A stretch of DNA of 64,000 nt from Algoriphagus resistens (GTDB taxonomy: Bacteria; Bacteroidota; Bacteroidia; Cytophagales; Cyclobacteriaceae), in contig NZ_LMXN01000001.1 of the NCBI RefSeq assembly GCF_001442615.1, forward strand, positions 1 through 64,000, written 5' to 3'. The notes under the pieces are model-generated. The model made no database searches, was not told the DNA's origin, and saw only the letters and a program-made list of their open reading frames with translations. The translations under genes and the position numbers were made by a program. Below are positions 46,177 through 56,183 of the stretch, in pieces; positions within the stretch are counted from its first letter, which is position 1; every line of letters starts with the position of its first letter.

Positions 46177-47130
46177 ATGAAGAAGATTTTGAACCTAGCA
46201 GTCTTTTTTGCTTCTCTTGTAATAGCTGCCTGCAACCACGATGATGAAAATGGACCGGAATTGCCCATGGAATTTACCGTAGACAGTTATGAAAGTGTCA
46301 GTGTGGATGGACAGCTCAAGGTGGTATTCCATCGTCTGGAAATACCTTCCCAGCAATCTGTATCTCTAAAATCAGATACAGCATCAGTTAGAACCACATC
46401 ATCTACTAGCACCGGAGAATTTAAAGTAAAAATCAAATCCGATCCTTTGCAAAGAAGATCACTTCAAGTGAAAAGTGAGGGAGGCGTGCTTTTCATTATT
46501 GCAGAAAATAATATTATGCTTTCCGATAGTATTACTGTAGAACTTTATTCAGATGAGCTAAATGAAATCAGACTTGAAAGTGATCAAATTGCTGAATTTC
46601 GTGGAGTGTTTGATCAAGAATCATTGAATGTGGTCACTGAAGCGAGAAGCAAATTGGGGCTATACGATTTCAGGGTTGATTACCTGACCTGTAAAACCGA
46701 AGGTGAATCAGAGGTTACTTTATCCACCTACACTGAGGGCATGGGAGAAGATCCTTCTTTTGAGGAGTCCACAGGAGTTTTGATCAATGACCAAACCCTT
46801 TTGGTAAACAATTCTATTTATGTCCGTGGGGATAGTGTAAGACTTGAAGGTGAACTATGGATTGTTTATGGCAATGATGTTTCTTCTTATTTTGAAATGG
46901 AATTGTGTGATTTAAAAACCGAAGGAGAAACCATTATTGATGCCATTGACGCAGCATCCCGAAATGTAAATATCAAACTTGAAGGAAACTCAGAAGCCAG
47001 AATCTGGGCTACAGAAAGTATTACAGGAAAAGGAGAAGGGGCTTCCAAACTGTATTATATAAACGTTACTGGACTTGATAATAGTGGATTTGTTATGGAA
47101 GGAAGCGCACAAATAATAGCCTTGGAATAG
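46177..47130 (+). CDS. DUF2807 head-GIN-domain lipoprotein
   Basis: 317 aa. Lipobox VIAAC (Cys19). The rest is beta-helix-like: SYESVSVDGQLKVVFHRLEI, LQVKSEGGVLFIIAENN, VELYSDELNEIRLESD, then repeated short strands with Gly/Ser turns (LKTEGETIIDAID, IKLEGNSEARI, GKGEGASKLYYINVTG). This is the pattern of the putative auto-transporter adhesin head GIN domain (DUF2807), widespread and uncharacterised in Bacteroidota. An outer-membrane-anchored surface or periplasmic location is likely. Single gene. Confidence 0.85.
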   Translation: MKKILNLAVFFASLVIAACNHDDENGPELPMEFTVDSYESVSVDGQLKVVFHRLEIPSQQSVSLKSDTASVRTTSSTSTGEFKVKIKSDPLQRRSLQVKSEGGVLFIIAENNIMLSDSITVELYSDELNEIRLESDQIAEFRGVFDQESLNVVTEARSKLGLYDFRVDYLTCKTEGESEVTLSTYTEGMGEDPSFEESTGVLINDQTLLVNNSIYVRGDSVRLEGELWIVYGNDVSSYFEMELCDLKTEGETIIDAIDAASRNVNIKLEGNSEARIWATESITGKGEGASKLYYINVTGLDNSGFVMEGSAQIIALE

Positions 47131-47273
47131 GTGAGGGATTTTAACTTGAATAGGAAGTAAAATCTCGAAAGGTAACCATACTATTCAATTGTAATATCTA
47201 TAGAAAGGTATAATTACAGTTAAACCTAATACCTCAATGTCTAGTCAAGCTTTCCAGCAGTTTGTTTCTCTCA

Positions 47274-49421
47274 TCAACGCTCGATCACAATCCCCTCATA
47301 TTCTCCCAGTTTCTCTACCTCGAATGATGTGTACCCATTCTCATGACTAAAGGTAATGTCATTACCATTAATCATACTCCATATCCGGCTGGGTTCAAAA
47401 CTGGTTTTAACCTTAAAGTTTGTCCGATAGATAGGCAGGGGACTGAAATAGGTATTGCCACTGAATCCTGTGAGATTAACCAAATGCAGAATCATGCCTT
47501 CCATGGATTCGCTGTAATAATTTTCTGGAATATTTCTGGCATACTCTTGTAATACAGCTTCGACACGTGGATGCGCGTCTGTGACGATCAAGTCATTCAC
47601 CTCAGGAAAGGTATAGTCAATCAGGTCTAACAGAATATTCTTATGCTGCTCATAACCATGTAAATAATACAGTTTGCCTAGATTGATCGGAAGAAGAATG
47701 GCACTGCTTTTGGCTTGTCTTTTTATACCAACTGCATGATAACCTGAGGGTCTGTGGCCACCAATTTTCTCTGGGGGGCCAGGTCTTCCCGGGGTATAAA
47801 TAGGTAATTTTTCTTCATCTGCGGATTCAAAGTCATATAATCCCAAATTGAATTTCCAGAAAAGTAGCTCCTGCTGCTCTAATCTGGTGAAGAGCCTTTT
47901 GTCCTCAGGATTGAGGTAATAGCCACTGCCTTCATGATCAAGTTGCTTGATTTTGGCTCCAAATAGACTTTTTAATGCTTCAGGATGTGCTGACAAAGAC
48001 CGATTGGTAGCTATCAGATTAGTGCCTGATTCACTGATCCGAATAAGTGCTTCCAAGGATGCTGCATCTAAGTTTGTGATTTCGGGCAGGATCAGTAGCT
48101 TATATAATTTGAGCTTATCTTCAAGATGCGCAATCTGGCTTTTCTCCACAATATCAAATTGGATATGGGATTCTTTCAGCATCAGTTGAATGCCACGATA
48201 TTCCTGGGCAGCATCACCTGAGGGCCAGGATCCCGGAGCAATTACTCCTACCTGAGCTGGGGAAGAATAGTTTCCAAAATAAGGCTCATACTTCTTATGT
48301 ATTGCATAAACCTCTTGATATGTATCAAAATTTCGTTCATCCTCATAATCACGGAAATCTCCCATAATGCTCATATCCAATCCTGAGCCGTTTGCGATAT
48401 TTTCGTACAACCGGATAGCTACCTCCTCTGGCTCCACGGCATTGTATCTGGATTGGAAGGAAATCTGCTGGATACTGGCATTGCTGACAACGTGATCTGG
48501 ATAAGAATGGATGGTGTTGTTTACATTGTCCGAGGCATTGTATGGCCAGTATGGCAGGGAATTAGTTTGAGATTCATGGCGGATAATATCCACATATTTT
48601 TCAGAGTAGGTACAGATGGCGATTTGCTCGTTTTTTGATTTGACTAGTTCATGGACTCGTCGTATCAGATCGTCAGAGGTGTACTGCTTAAATTCTTGAT
48701 ATTTTATAAAAATCGGATCGTTGGAATCTTCTTTTAAAGGAAGCTTTAATCCACCGCTGTATTCAGAAAAGCGTTTCATATCGTAGGGATTCTGATCAAT
48801 CCCATGATATTCTCCTGTATATGCATTTTTGGTTGCATATCCCGGCATATTGATAAAAATTCCGTCGATAGGATACAATTCAATTACTTCTTCGACGATG
48901 TTGAATAATTGCTCTTGTTCATAGGGTGCATTGATAGAGATCACATACATATCGTCATTCACAATCCGTTTCCCCTCAGGAGACAGGTAAAACCAATCAG
49001 GTTGCTTAGCAAAAATACTTTTATGCGCCCTGCTAAAATCGAATCTCACGATTACCTTAATTCCATTCTCATGACATTTGGAGATGACATTACCCAGCAT
49101 GTTATCCTTCATGTAAGGGTTGGTGTACTGATATTCCAGTTGGGTAGGGTAGAACGCCATAATTCCCCCCGCATTGATAATAAGCGTATTTGCAGAGAGG
49201 CTTTTAAGATCGGCAATCAGGGAATCAACCACTAGGGTTTCTGCTTCATAAGCAGGCAGATTGGTCTGGATCACCCGCAGGTTATTTGCTTTCCACCAAG
49301 GGATACTATCAGGCCAGGAAGAGGATTGGGCTAAGGCGCCAAAAGGAATCAGTAAAAAAATCAATCCATAAATCAAGTCTTTGTAGGCTGGTCGCATCAG
49401 GAAAAAAGAAATCGGTTTCAT
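47274..49421 (-). CDS. Secreted glycosyl-hydrolase-like protein (GHL6 type)
   Basis: 715 aa. Signal peptide ending near residue 32 (FGALAQ). TIM-barrel part follows the hypothetical glycosyl hydrolase 6 pattern: WWKANNLRVIQTNLPAYEAE, LSANTLIINAGGIMAFYPTQ, NGIKVIVRFDFSRAH, DWFYLSPEGKR, YPIDGIFINMPGY. The middle carries a beta-galactosidase-trimerisation-like domain (QVGVIAPGSW, then GIQLMLKESHIQFDIV, LYKLLILPEITNLDA, SGTNLIATNRSL), and the C-terminus is beta-rich. The candidate acid/base residues are not obvious and the substrate is unknown. First of the minus-strand carbohydrate genes when read from the left. Confidence 0.78.
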   Translation of the reverse strand: MKPISFFLMRPAYKDLIYGLIFLLIPFGALAQSSSWPDSIPWWKANNLRVIQTNLPAYEAETLVVDSLIADLKSLSANTLIINAGGIMAFYPTQLEYQYTNPYMKDNMLGNVISKCHENGIKVIVRFDFSRAHKSIFAKQPDWFYLSPEGKRIVNDDMYVISINAPYEQEQLFNIVEEVIELYPIDGIFINMPGYATKNAYTGEYHGIDQNPYDMKRFSEYSGGLKLPLKEDSNDPIFIKYQEFKQYTSDDLIRRVHELVKSKNEQIAICTYSEKYVDIIRHESQTNSLPYWPYNASDNVNNTIHSYPDHVVSNASIQQISFQSRYNAVEPEEVAIRLYENIANGSGLDMSIMGDFRDYEDERNFDTYQEVYAIHKKYEPYFGNYSSPAQVGVIAPGSWPSGDAAQEYRGIQLMLKESHIQFDIVEKSQIAHLEDKLKLYKLLILPEITNLDAASLEALIRISESGTNLIATNRSLSAHPEALKSLFGAKIKQLDHEGSGYYLNPEDKRLFTRLEQQELLFWKFNLGLYDFESADEEKLPIYTPGRPGPPEKIGGHRPSGYHAVGIKRQAKSSAILLPINLGKLYYLHGYEQHKNILLDLIDYTFPEVNDLIVTDAHPRVEAVLQEYARNIPENYYSESMEGMILHLVNLTGFSGNTYFSPLPIYRTNFKVKTSFEPSRIWSMINGNDITFSHENGYTSFEVEKLGEYEGIVIER

Positions 49422-49790
49422 TCAATAGGTTAGTTTTAAGGTTGATGAAACAATATACCATGCTGAGGATTAAATCTGCCGTTTCGGTCGGGTCTTTTGT
49501 TTTTTTTAGAAAAGGGGTGTGATAGTCTCATTCCAATTCTCGTTTACATTATTTCCTAGGTTGTACCTATGGTTGGTGGAAGGTTCGACCGCTCGTGGAA
49601 ATTAGAATCTCTCAGTACACCCCTTCCGTAACAAATCAAACTCTACCTTCCCATATTCATTTGGAGTGGTGGAAACGGACGCTTTTCTACATCATGGTTG
49701 GTGTTGTGGGCGATTCCGAAGGCATGTCAGCTTTTGGAGAAGCAGGGTAACTGCGTTTTCTGCAAATCAGCGATCCTCGGCGGTTAAAAA
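49422..49790. other. Spacer with a possible decayed reading frame
   Basis: About 370 bases. The minus strand from 49726 to 49556 reads as one frame with a single internal TAG (HAFGIAHNTNHDVEKRPFPP, then a break, then GVLRDSNFHERSNLPPTIGTT). I do not recognise a family; it could be a gene relic or a repeat that happens to be open. Confidence 0.35.
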
Positions 49791-49821
49791 AAAGCCCCGT
49801 TCTGTGATGAAACAGGGCTTT
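49791..49821 (-). terminator. Terminator of the PQQ-type dehydrogenase gene
   Basis: Stem AAAGCCC/GGGCTTT with a partly paired loop, followed on the minus strand by a T-run. Confidence 0.8.
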
Positions 49822-49838
49822 GGATGATAAGCAAACTT

Positions 49839-52646
49839 TTACTGTAGTGTATTTGAGAATTGCACCTCATTGACACTCATGAGGATTTCGTCACCCTTTA
49901 CTTGCGGGTTTTTGAAAATAATATATACATCATGATGACCATCTACTCCAGAAACGGATACTTTTCCAAGACTGGAATTTTGCCTTCTCCAATCGATAAA
50001 GTTCATAGTTGGCGGTGGTCTGAAACCAACGACTTGTTTTGCTATCAATGGTTCTGTCTGCCCGACTAGTTCTCCTGTAGGAGAGTCAATTCGGATTTCT
50101 ATAGAGCCGCCTTTCGCATCTACTCGTGCACTGATGCTGGCGTACACCAGGATTTCCTTGATGCCTGTCAGATCTAGACTTTTAAATCCCAGGTAAGATT
50201 GATCACCTACCATAAAGAAATTCACGCTTGGGGTAGTCAGTAGATTTACTCCTTTGCGGAATTCGGAGGTTTGTGGATCCAGGTATGGATTTTTCAAAGC
50301 CACAAAATCACTTCCGGACAAGGCAGGTACATCTCCCATTCCTTTATCCGTGTAAGATGCGTGAAGCAGGAAGCTTCCCATGCCATCTTCATCGGCAGGA
50401 ATCTCAGTTGTTACATTTCCGGAAAGTGGTAGTGATTGTGCGGTTGCTTTCACTGCATTCATATTCATGATGTAGTCCACCATACGTTTTGCGTCAGCTT
50501 TTGAAAGACTCGGGTGGGCACTCATGGCATGCTCGCCCCATACTCCGGCTCCACCGTTGATGATTTTGTCTACTAGCATCCCTACGTTGGCTGGAGTATT
50601 ATCATATTTCGTCGCCACAGCTTCATAACTTGGACCGATGGAAGATTCAGCATATTGGTGGCAGGATTTACAATCGCTTGCCTCGATCAAGTTTCTGCCG
50701 ATATTTTCAATGGCCTCAGATTCCACACCGCTTTGCTTGGAAGCAATCTCTACCGGGTCAAATCCTGAAGGCACATAATCAAATGTAACAGCCACCTCAT
50801 TTGCCTGGATCCTTCCATCTGCAGTACTTCCGTCTTCATTGTCAGTGACATTGATGCTATAGGACATCGCATTTTCACCAAAGTAAAATGACTGATTGGC
50901 CCCGCTGAAATCAATACTGACTTGCGGAGCGGCATTGCCGGCAATTACCTCAAAGGAGGAGGTATTGGATTCACCTTTGGTGTCTGTCACGGTAAGTGTA
51001 ACACGGTGTTTACCGGCTTCCTCAAAAGTATAGGAAGCTTTTTCACCTTTCAGTTCTGTTGTTTTACCACCTGCACCTTCCAATTTCCAGGTGTAATCCA
51101 GCTTGCTTTGATCATAGTCATCGTAATCGCTGGTGCCTGCGGCAGAGAAATTAGCCGTAAAGGGCACCGAGCCTGCCATTTTATCTGAAGTTGCCACCAC
51201 ACTTGGTTTACGGTTTCCAGCATTGTATTCGATTTTTATCAAGCGGGAATTTGCATTTCCTCTGAACCACGCACTTCCATATTCCAGAATATAAAGCGCT
51301 CCATCCGGACCAAAATCCATGTCAATTGCCGAGCTGAATGTCTCATTTGGTAAGAATCTCTCCATAGACTGATAGTCTCCATTTTCATCCATGGTGATCG
51401 CCATGATCCATCCGCGCATAAAGTCTACAATCATCCATTTTCCTTCATAGTACGCCGGAAAAACATAGGGAGCATCAGATTTGAAATCCGCTTTTCTGAA
51501 TACAGGGCCTCCAGTAGCACTTCTTCCTGAGCTTCCGAGCATCGGGAATTCTTCCGAAACTCCATACGGATACCAGATCATAGCGGGAACAACCGGTGTC
51601 GGGAGTTCGCGCAGTCCGGTGTTATTTACCGATTCATTGACCGGATTGTTGACATCAAATGGCACTCCATAAGTGTCTGTCTCTAAGTTGTGTGCATTGT
51701 AGGGAATATTATTTCCTATGAAATACGGCCAGCCGAAAAATCCCGGGCCTTTTGCCTGGTTGAATTCATCGTATCCTCTAGGGCCCCATATCGAATCCTT
51801 GGAAGCATCAGGGCCAACCTCTCCCCAGTACAGATACCCAGTCTTGCTATCCAACGTCGGTCTCCATGGATTTCTGTGGCCCATGGTATAGATCTCCGGC
51901 TTAGTTTTTTCAGTTCCTACCGGGAAAAGGTTGCCTTTTGGAATCGTGTAAGTTCCATCATCCGCAGGAAGGATTCTTAGGATTTTTCCCCGTAGATCAT
52001 TTGTGTTTCCTGGGGCTCGCTGATCATCCGAGTTCTCGTGGCCTGGTCGCTCGTCGAGATTAGAAGACCCTGAAGTGGGATTCACCGTGTTATTGCCCAC
52101 GGTTAGGTACAAGTTCCCTTCCTGATCGAATACCATTCCCCCGCCTGTATGGCAGCATTCTTCGCGCTGTGTGGGTACAGCCAAAATAACTTTCCTGGAA
52201 GATTCAATTAACTTATTTCCATCCAGTTCCCATCGGGTAAGCACATGCTGGGTATCTACAGGATCTGCGTAATAAAAGTAGATCCAATGGTTTTTTTCAA
52301 AATCAGGATGCACAATTACACCCATCAATCCTTCTTCTGCTTCCCGCACCACCCCTTCTTTATTGGTGTATTTCGTGTTAACTGGGATGGTGGCAACCAG
52401 CGTAACTTCTCCGGTATTTTCATCCAGGATTTTTACCCCGCCCTTTCTTTCCACAAAAAGGATTTTTTTGTTAGGCAGAAAAGTCATTTCCATGGGTTCG
52501 TCCATGCCCTCGGTCAGAACTACTTTGGTGAAGCGGTTATCTTCAGGTTTTTCTGTGGATACTTTCAGGTCTGGTTTGCTACAGGAGAAAAATCCAAGTA
52601 ACAGTGCGAGACCAAGCATAGAATAGGATCGGTAAAGTTGTATCAT
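49839..52646 (-). CDS. PQQ-type sugar dehydrogenase / PKD / cytochrome c fusion lipoprotein
   Basis: 935 aa. Lipobox LLGFFSC. Residues about 35-460: six-bladed propeller of the soluble glucose/sorbosone dehydrogenase class (LTEGMDEPMEMTFLPNKKIL, EGLMGVIVHPDFEKNHWIYF, GGGMVFDQEGNLYLTVGNN, NDLRGKILRI, MGHRNPWRPT, LYWGEVGPDA). Residues about 480-570: PKD domain (DYTWKLEGAGG). Residues about 640-730: cytochrome c with CKSCH at 659-663 and a Met ligand near 708 (GEHAMSAHP). The last 170 residues form a CBM6-like jelly roll. Together these oxidise a sugar and pass electrons to its own haem; PQQ use is inferred from the fold. The substrate is unknown. Confidence 0.88.
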   Translation of the reverse strand: MIQLYRSYSMLGLALLLGFFSCSKPDLKVSTEKPEDNRFTKVVLTEGMDEPMEMTFLPNKKILFVERKGGVKILDENTGEVTLVATIPVNTKYTNKEGVVREAEEGLMGVIVHPDFEKNHWIYFYYADPVDTQHVLTRWELDGNKLIESSRKVILAVPTQREECCHTGGGMVFDQEGNLYLTVGNNTVNPTSGSSNLDERPGHENSDDQRAPGNTNDLRGKILRILPADDGTYTIPKGNLFPVGTEKTKPEIYTMGHRNPWRPTLDSKTGYLYWGEVGPDASKDSIWGPRGYDEFNQAKGPGFFGWPYFIGNNIPYNAHNLETDTYGVPFDVNNPVNESVNNTGLRELPTPVVPAMIWYPYGVSEEFPMLGSSGRSATGGPVFRKADFKSDAPYVFPAYYEGKWMIVDFMRGWIMAITMDENGDYQSMERFLPNETFSSAIDMDFGPDGALYILEYGSAWFRGNANSRLIKIEYNAGNRKPSVVATSDKMAGSVPFTANFSAAGTSDYDDYDQSKLDYTWKLEGAGGKTTELKGEKASYTFEEAGKHRVTLTVTDTKGESNTSSFEVIAGNAAPQVSIDFSGANQSFYFGENAMSYSINVTDNEDGSTADGRIQANEVAVTFDYVPSGFDPVEIASKQSGVESEAIENIGRNLIEASDCKSCHQYAESSIGPSYEAVATKYDNTPANVGMLVDKIINGGAGVWGEHAMSAHPSLSKADAKRMVDYIMNMNAVKATAQSLPLSGNVTTEIPADEDGMGSFLLHASYTDKGMGDVPALSGSDFVALKNPYLDPQTSEFRKGVNLLTTPSVNFFMVGDQSYLGFKSLDLTGIKEILVYASISARVDAKGGSIEIRIDSPTGELVGQTEPLIAKQVVGFRPPPTMNFIDWRRQNSSLGKVSVSGVDGHHDVYIIFKNPQVKGDEILMSVNEVQFSNTLQ

Positions 52647-52871
52647 AAAGTATTATTTTGGGCAAATTGAAAAGGTTTATGCTGAAAAGATGAACTTCCA
52701 ACACGGGTATGATTCAGGTAATATCTCCGCACGTGCAAGTTGTCAACTAGCTACCAGCATCTTTTAAGTAATAGGTAGCGGAGACACTAAATATATTGTG
52801 TCAAAATGAAAAAATAATAACTTAACCCAATTATTTTTAGACTATTAAGCAGATTTCCAAAAGGAAGAATT

Positions 52872-55112
52872 TTACTTTATAACAAACCAGGTATAGCCAC
52901 CGGCAGGGATTTCCACGGGAACACCTACGCTGAAATCCCGGTTTAAAGCCAAGGTCTGCTCTTCTCCGTTTTCAAAAACCAGTGTAGCACTATCAGTTAA
53001 GCCTGTAAAATAAAGCGGTACATTAATAGATTTTTGAATAGGCTCAGCAGTTGGGTTAAATAGCATTGTCAATCCCTTTTCTTTTCCGTTTGGATCTACA
53101 TGCATCCAGCCGTCCCAGTCTTTTCCATCCGCTCTTCTCAGCCGGACTATGTCGGCGTTCAGAATCTCACGGTGTTTCTTGTACCAGTCAATCACTCCAA
53201 CGACCACTTCCTTGGTTTCTTTAGTGTCATAAAGTCTCGGACCGCGGTAGCATGCCTGTACTCCGGCTCCGTAATACTGCATCATCAGTTGCTTGTAGTC
53301 CTTGAGATGCTCAGATAATGGTTCCAGTACTGCATCGGCACCACCCCCATGATAAGCGGTAAGGGGTACAAATCCCCAGCCCATTGAAGGGGTTTTTTCC
53401 CAGGTACCATCGTAAATATTTTGGCGATTTAGGATTTTTTGTTGCTCGCGTGAAAGTGAAAAATTAACCTCTCTATATCCCAATGCGATTTTGTTACTGC
53501 CATCTAAAAAATACCAATCGGGGGCATTGATATAAATTCCCTGGCCATTCATCCAATGGTAAAGGTCTTTCTGCAAATTCATCTGGATCCACTGGGAATC
53601 CGTCAAGCCTTGATGGCCTGGGTGGGAAGTCGAAGCACAGACATCTCCCGGATATGGACCGTCATTTTCGAAAATATCGAAGCCGGTTTCAGAATAAAAA
53701 CGCTTAAGTTTTTTGAGATAATCCAACCCCCATTCACTGGCAAGACACGGTGCGTTTCCAAAGAAAGCTCCTCCCGGTTTTCCTGTGATTGGGCTGATGA
53801 CATCATTGGCTGGATCTATGCTCCGGGAGCTGAAAAGCGAATAACCTCCGATTTTGATTCCTCTGGTATGCGCATAAACAGCCAGGGATTTCCAGCGTGC
53901 GATATTGTTTTCAGAATCATCTTCCATATCGATATGGCTTCCAAAACTCAAAATCAATGCTTCATATCCAGTGGCAACACATTGCTCTATGGCCGTTTTC
54001 ACCTCCTCATCATTTTTGCTTACCAAGTGCATGAAAATTGGATTTTGAAGAACCCATGGAGCAATAGTCCTATACATTTTCTTCCTCGCCAGACCATTCC
54101 TTTCCCGGTCATAGCTGTCAAGAACCAGTTCATAACTTCTAATTGACTCAAATTTTTGATTGGGTGCCAAAGTAATTCCAATTCCTTTATCAGGATAAAC
54201 TTCCAAAATAGCCGGAGTTTCCAAATTGTAATTCACTTGTGAGGTATAAGTAGAATCCATCTTCCAATGCGAAGCTTGGTTACTCAGTTCGGCATGCATG
54301 GCATTGTTGAAAGCGAAATTGCTTTCTATATAAAGTTGATGCTGTTTTTTCATTTTTTCTGTGGCACCTACCACAGCCGATTCCTCCTCTACTAAAGCGA
54401 GTAATTCATGCTTCACCTGATCGATTTTGTATGTCTGTTTACCATCGTTTTCAATCGTCAAAAACTTCGCAATCAAAGGTATGTTGTCAAAAAGTTCATA
54501 ATGAACATGAAGTGCTAATCCATTTAATTCAGGATGTGAATATGAAAATGACAATTTAATGCCTTTGGCCGGCAACGGCTGGCCTGTCCAAAAGGCAGTT
54601 TTGCTTGGAAAATGTGGGGTGATTTCTGAAACAGTATAGCGCTGAAACTTAAAGTTGTTTTCTCCATTCTCCACATCCCTCAGCCATTCCTTCAAAAAAT
54701 ATCCTTTTTCTGAGAGGTTAATTTCCCCACCTACCTTATATTCTTTCCCGTCTATGTTGACTACCGCTTCAGGTAATACGGATCGAAGCAATTGCTCCCC
54801 GTTCATTAGATTTTTGAAGTCATAGCAGACTGGATTGGGAGCCAAATAAAAACTCCGCTGAACCAGACCGTTGGTTATCACCAATTCACTTTCTGAGTCC
54901 TGGATTATTTCCGCAGGGTAAGGTTTTGCAAAAAGTAACCAATCATCAGTGCTTTGCCTGGCAAAAGAGGAAAAGCTGAGCATCAAAAAAAGAAAAGCTG
55001 AAGAATAAATTGAAAACTTTGCTTTGAGACCCAAGAAACGAATTCCAAACCATTTTCTATCAATTATATTCTTCAGCATAGTTTCAGATAATTTCGTATA
55101 CCCAATAAACAA
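52872..55112 (-). CDS. Secreted alpha-galactosidase-like enzyme (clan GH-D)
   Basis: 746 aa; signal peptide near residues 30-52 (AFLFLMLSFSSFARQ), so a start at 55079 (second Met) is also possible. An N-terminal beta-sandwich (VITNGLVQRSFYLAPN) leads into a TIM barrel with ATGYEALILSFGSHIDMED, RGIKIGGYSLFSSRS, FDIFENDGPYPGDVCAS (the Asp of FENDG is a nucleophile candidate), DWYFLDGSNKIALGYREV, and a C-terminal beta domain ending GGYTWFVIK. This fits GH27/GH36-like alpha-galactosidases and relatives, but specificity is uncertain and GH97 or a new group is possible. It is 27 bases downstream of the SDR gene, on the same strand. Confidence 0.7.
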   Translation of the reverse strand: MFIGYTKLSETMLKNIIDRKWFGIRFLGLKAKFSIYSSAFLFLMLSFSSFARQSTDDWLLFAKPYPAEIIQDSESELVITNGLVQRSFYLAPNPVCYDFKNLMNGEQLLRSVLPEAVVNIDGKEYKVGGEINLSEKGYFLKEWLRDVENGENNFKFQRYTVSEITPHFPSKTAFWTGQPLPAKGIKLSFSYSHPELNGLALHVHYELFDNIPLIAKFLTIENDGKQTYKIDQVKHELLALVEEESAVVGATEKMKKQHQLYIESNFAFNNAMHAELSNQASHWKMDSTYTSQVNYNLETPAILEVYPDKGIGITLAPNQKFESIRSYELVLDSYDRERNGLARKKMYRTIAPWVLQNPIFMHLVSKNDEEVKTAIEQCVATGYEALILSFGSHIDMEDDSENNIARWKSLAVYAHTRGIKIGGYSLFSSRSIDPANDVISPITGKPGGAFFGNAPCLASEWGLDYLKKLKRFYSETGFDIFENDGPYPGDVCASTSHPGHQGLTDSQWIQMNLQKDLYHWMNGQGIYINAPDWYFLDGSNKIALGYREVNFSLSREQQKILNRQNIYDGTWEKTPSMGWGFVPLTAYHGGGADAVLEPLSEHLKDYKQLMMQYYGAGVQACYRGPRLYDTKETKEVVVGVIDWYKKHREILNADIVRLRRADGKDWDGWMHVDPNGKEKGLTMLFNPTAEPIQKSINVPLYFTGLTDSATLVFENGEEQTLALNRDFSVGVPVEIPAGGYTWFVIK

Positions 55113-55139
55113 CGTTTTTTTGGAGCATACAAAACCCAG

Positions 55140-55934
55140 CTAGATAATAGATTTTACCAATCCGCCTTCGACCCGGATAGCGGCGCCATTAGTAGCGGAG
55201 GCCAATGGACTGGAATAATAAACTACGGTATCGGCGACTTCTTCTACAGTTGCAAAGCGCTGAATGAGTGAAGTTGGCCTCATGTCCTGAAAGAATTCCT
55301 CTTCGACTTTTTTCACGGACTTACCGCTGGAAACTGACAAGTCTTCGATGAATTTACCAACCCCCCGGGATTTGGTAGGACCCGGCAAAATAGAATTTAC
55401 CGTGACGTTACTTCCTTTGGTCAGTTCGGCCAATCCTCTGGCTACTGCAAGTTGGGCAGTTTTGGTCATCCCGTAATGGATCATTTCGTCTGGAATGAAA
55501 ATCCCTGATTCGCTTGAAATGAAGATAATCCGTCCCCAGTTTTTGGCAAGCATTTGGGGAAAATACTGCCGGGCAAGTCTGATTCCACTAAGTACATTCA
55601 CTTCGAAGAATCTCAACCAATCTTCGTCGGGAATATCTACAAATGCCTTCGGCTCGAAGATCCCTGCATTGTTGATCAAAATATCCACTGCTGGAAGTTC
55701 TTTTAACAATATGTCTACCTCTTCCACATTAGAAAAATCAGCAGGAATTCCTGTGATTTTATTGCTACCAGTTTCAGATTTCAGTTCTTCGATGGCCTTA
55801 TCTATACTTTCTTGAGATCTGCCATTGATGATTACTGTTGCTCCTTCCAGTAAGAATCTCTTTGCGATAGCAAATCCAATTCCAGCCGTAGAACCACTGA
55901 TGAATGCTTTTTTGTCTTCTAATTTTAAATCCAT
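55140..55934 (-). CDS. Short-chain dehydrogenase/reductase, sugar-region copy
   Basis: 264 aa. Cofactor loop SGSTAGIGFAIAKRF (about residues 12-26), NNAGIFEPKAF, catalytic Ser in IIFISSESGIF and Tyr/Lys in HYGMTKTAQ, then NSILPGPTKSRGV and the C-terminal SPLASATNGAAIRVEGGLV of classical SDRs. Substrate unknown; the neighbours (hydrolases, Gfo/Idh/MocA) suggest a sugar or sugar acid. Probably co-transcribed with the alpha-galactosidase-like gene. Confidence 0.9.
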   Translation of the reverse strand: MDLKLEDKKAFISGSTAGIGFAIAKRFLLEGATVIINGRSQESIDKAIEELKSETGSNKITGIPADFSNVEEVDILLKELPAVDILINNAGIFEPKAFVDIPDEDWLRFFEVNVLSGIRLARQYFPQMLAKNWGRIIFISSESGIFIPDEMIHYGMTKTAQLAVARGLAELTKGSNVTVNSILPGPTKSRGVGKFIEDLSVSSGKSVKKVEEEFFQDMRPTSLIQRFATVEEVADTVVYYSSPLASATNGAAIRVEGGLVKSII

Positions 55935-56183
55935 TGTGTGTGAAAATTAAAAATGTTCTGATGAAATGCAGCTGAATGCCACGTGCTAGAATAAACTAAA
56001 GTAAAGATCAGATAATTCGGTTGGGCGCAAGAAAATAAGCACAGATTGCCACCATTGCTGCCCTCACGAACGATCGGTTTTCTTTCTCATTTCGGTTTGT
56101 GACATAAATCGGCGCACGTTTAAATCATTTAAAAATAAACTGCGGCCTTTGCGGTTCATTTGTGGTCTTCGCGATTATAAAAC
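55935..56183. other. Spacer with TTTGCG-type repeat
   Basis: About 250 bases. The stretch 56141-56175 (TGCGGCCTTTGCGGTTC, then GTGGTC and CGCG) resembles the one at 40661-40688. No gene. Confidence 0.45.
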
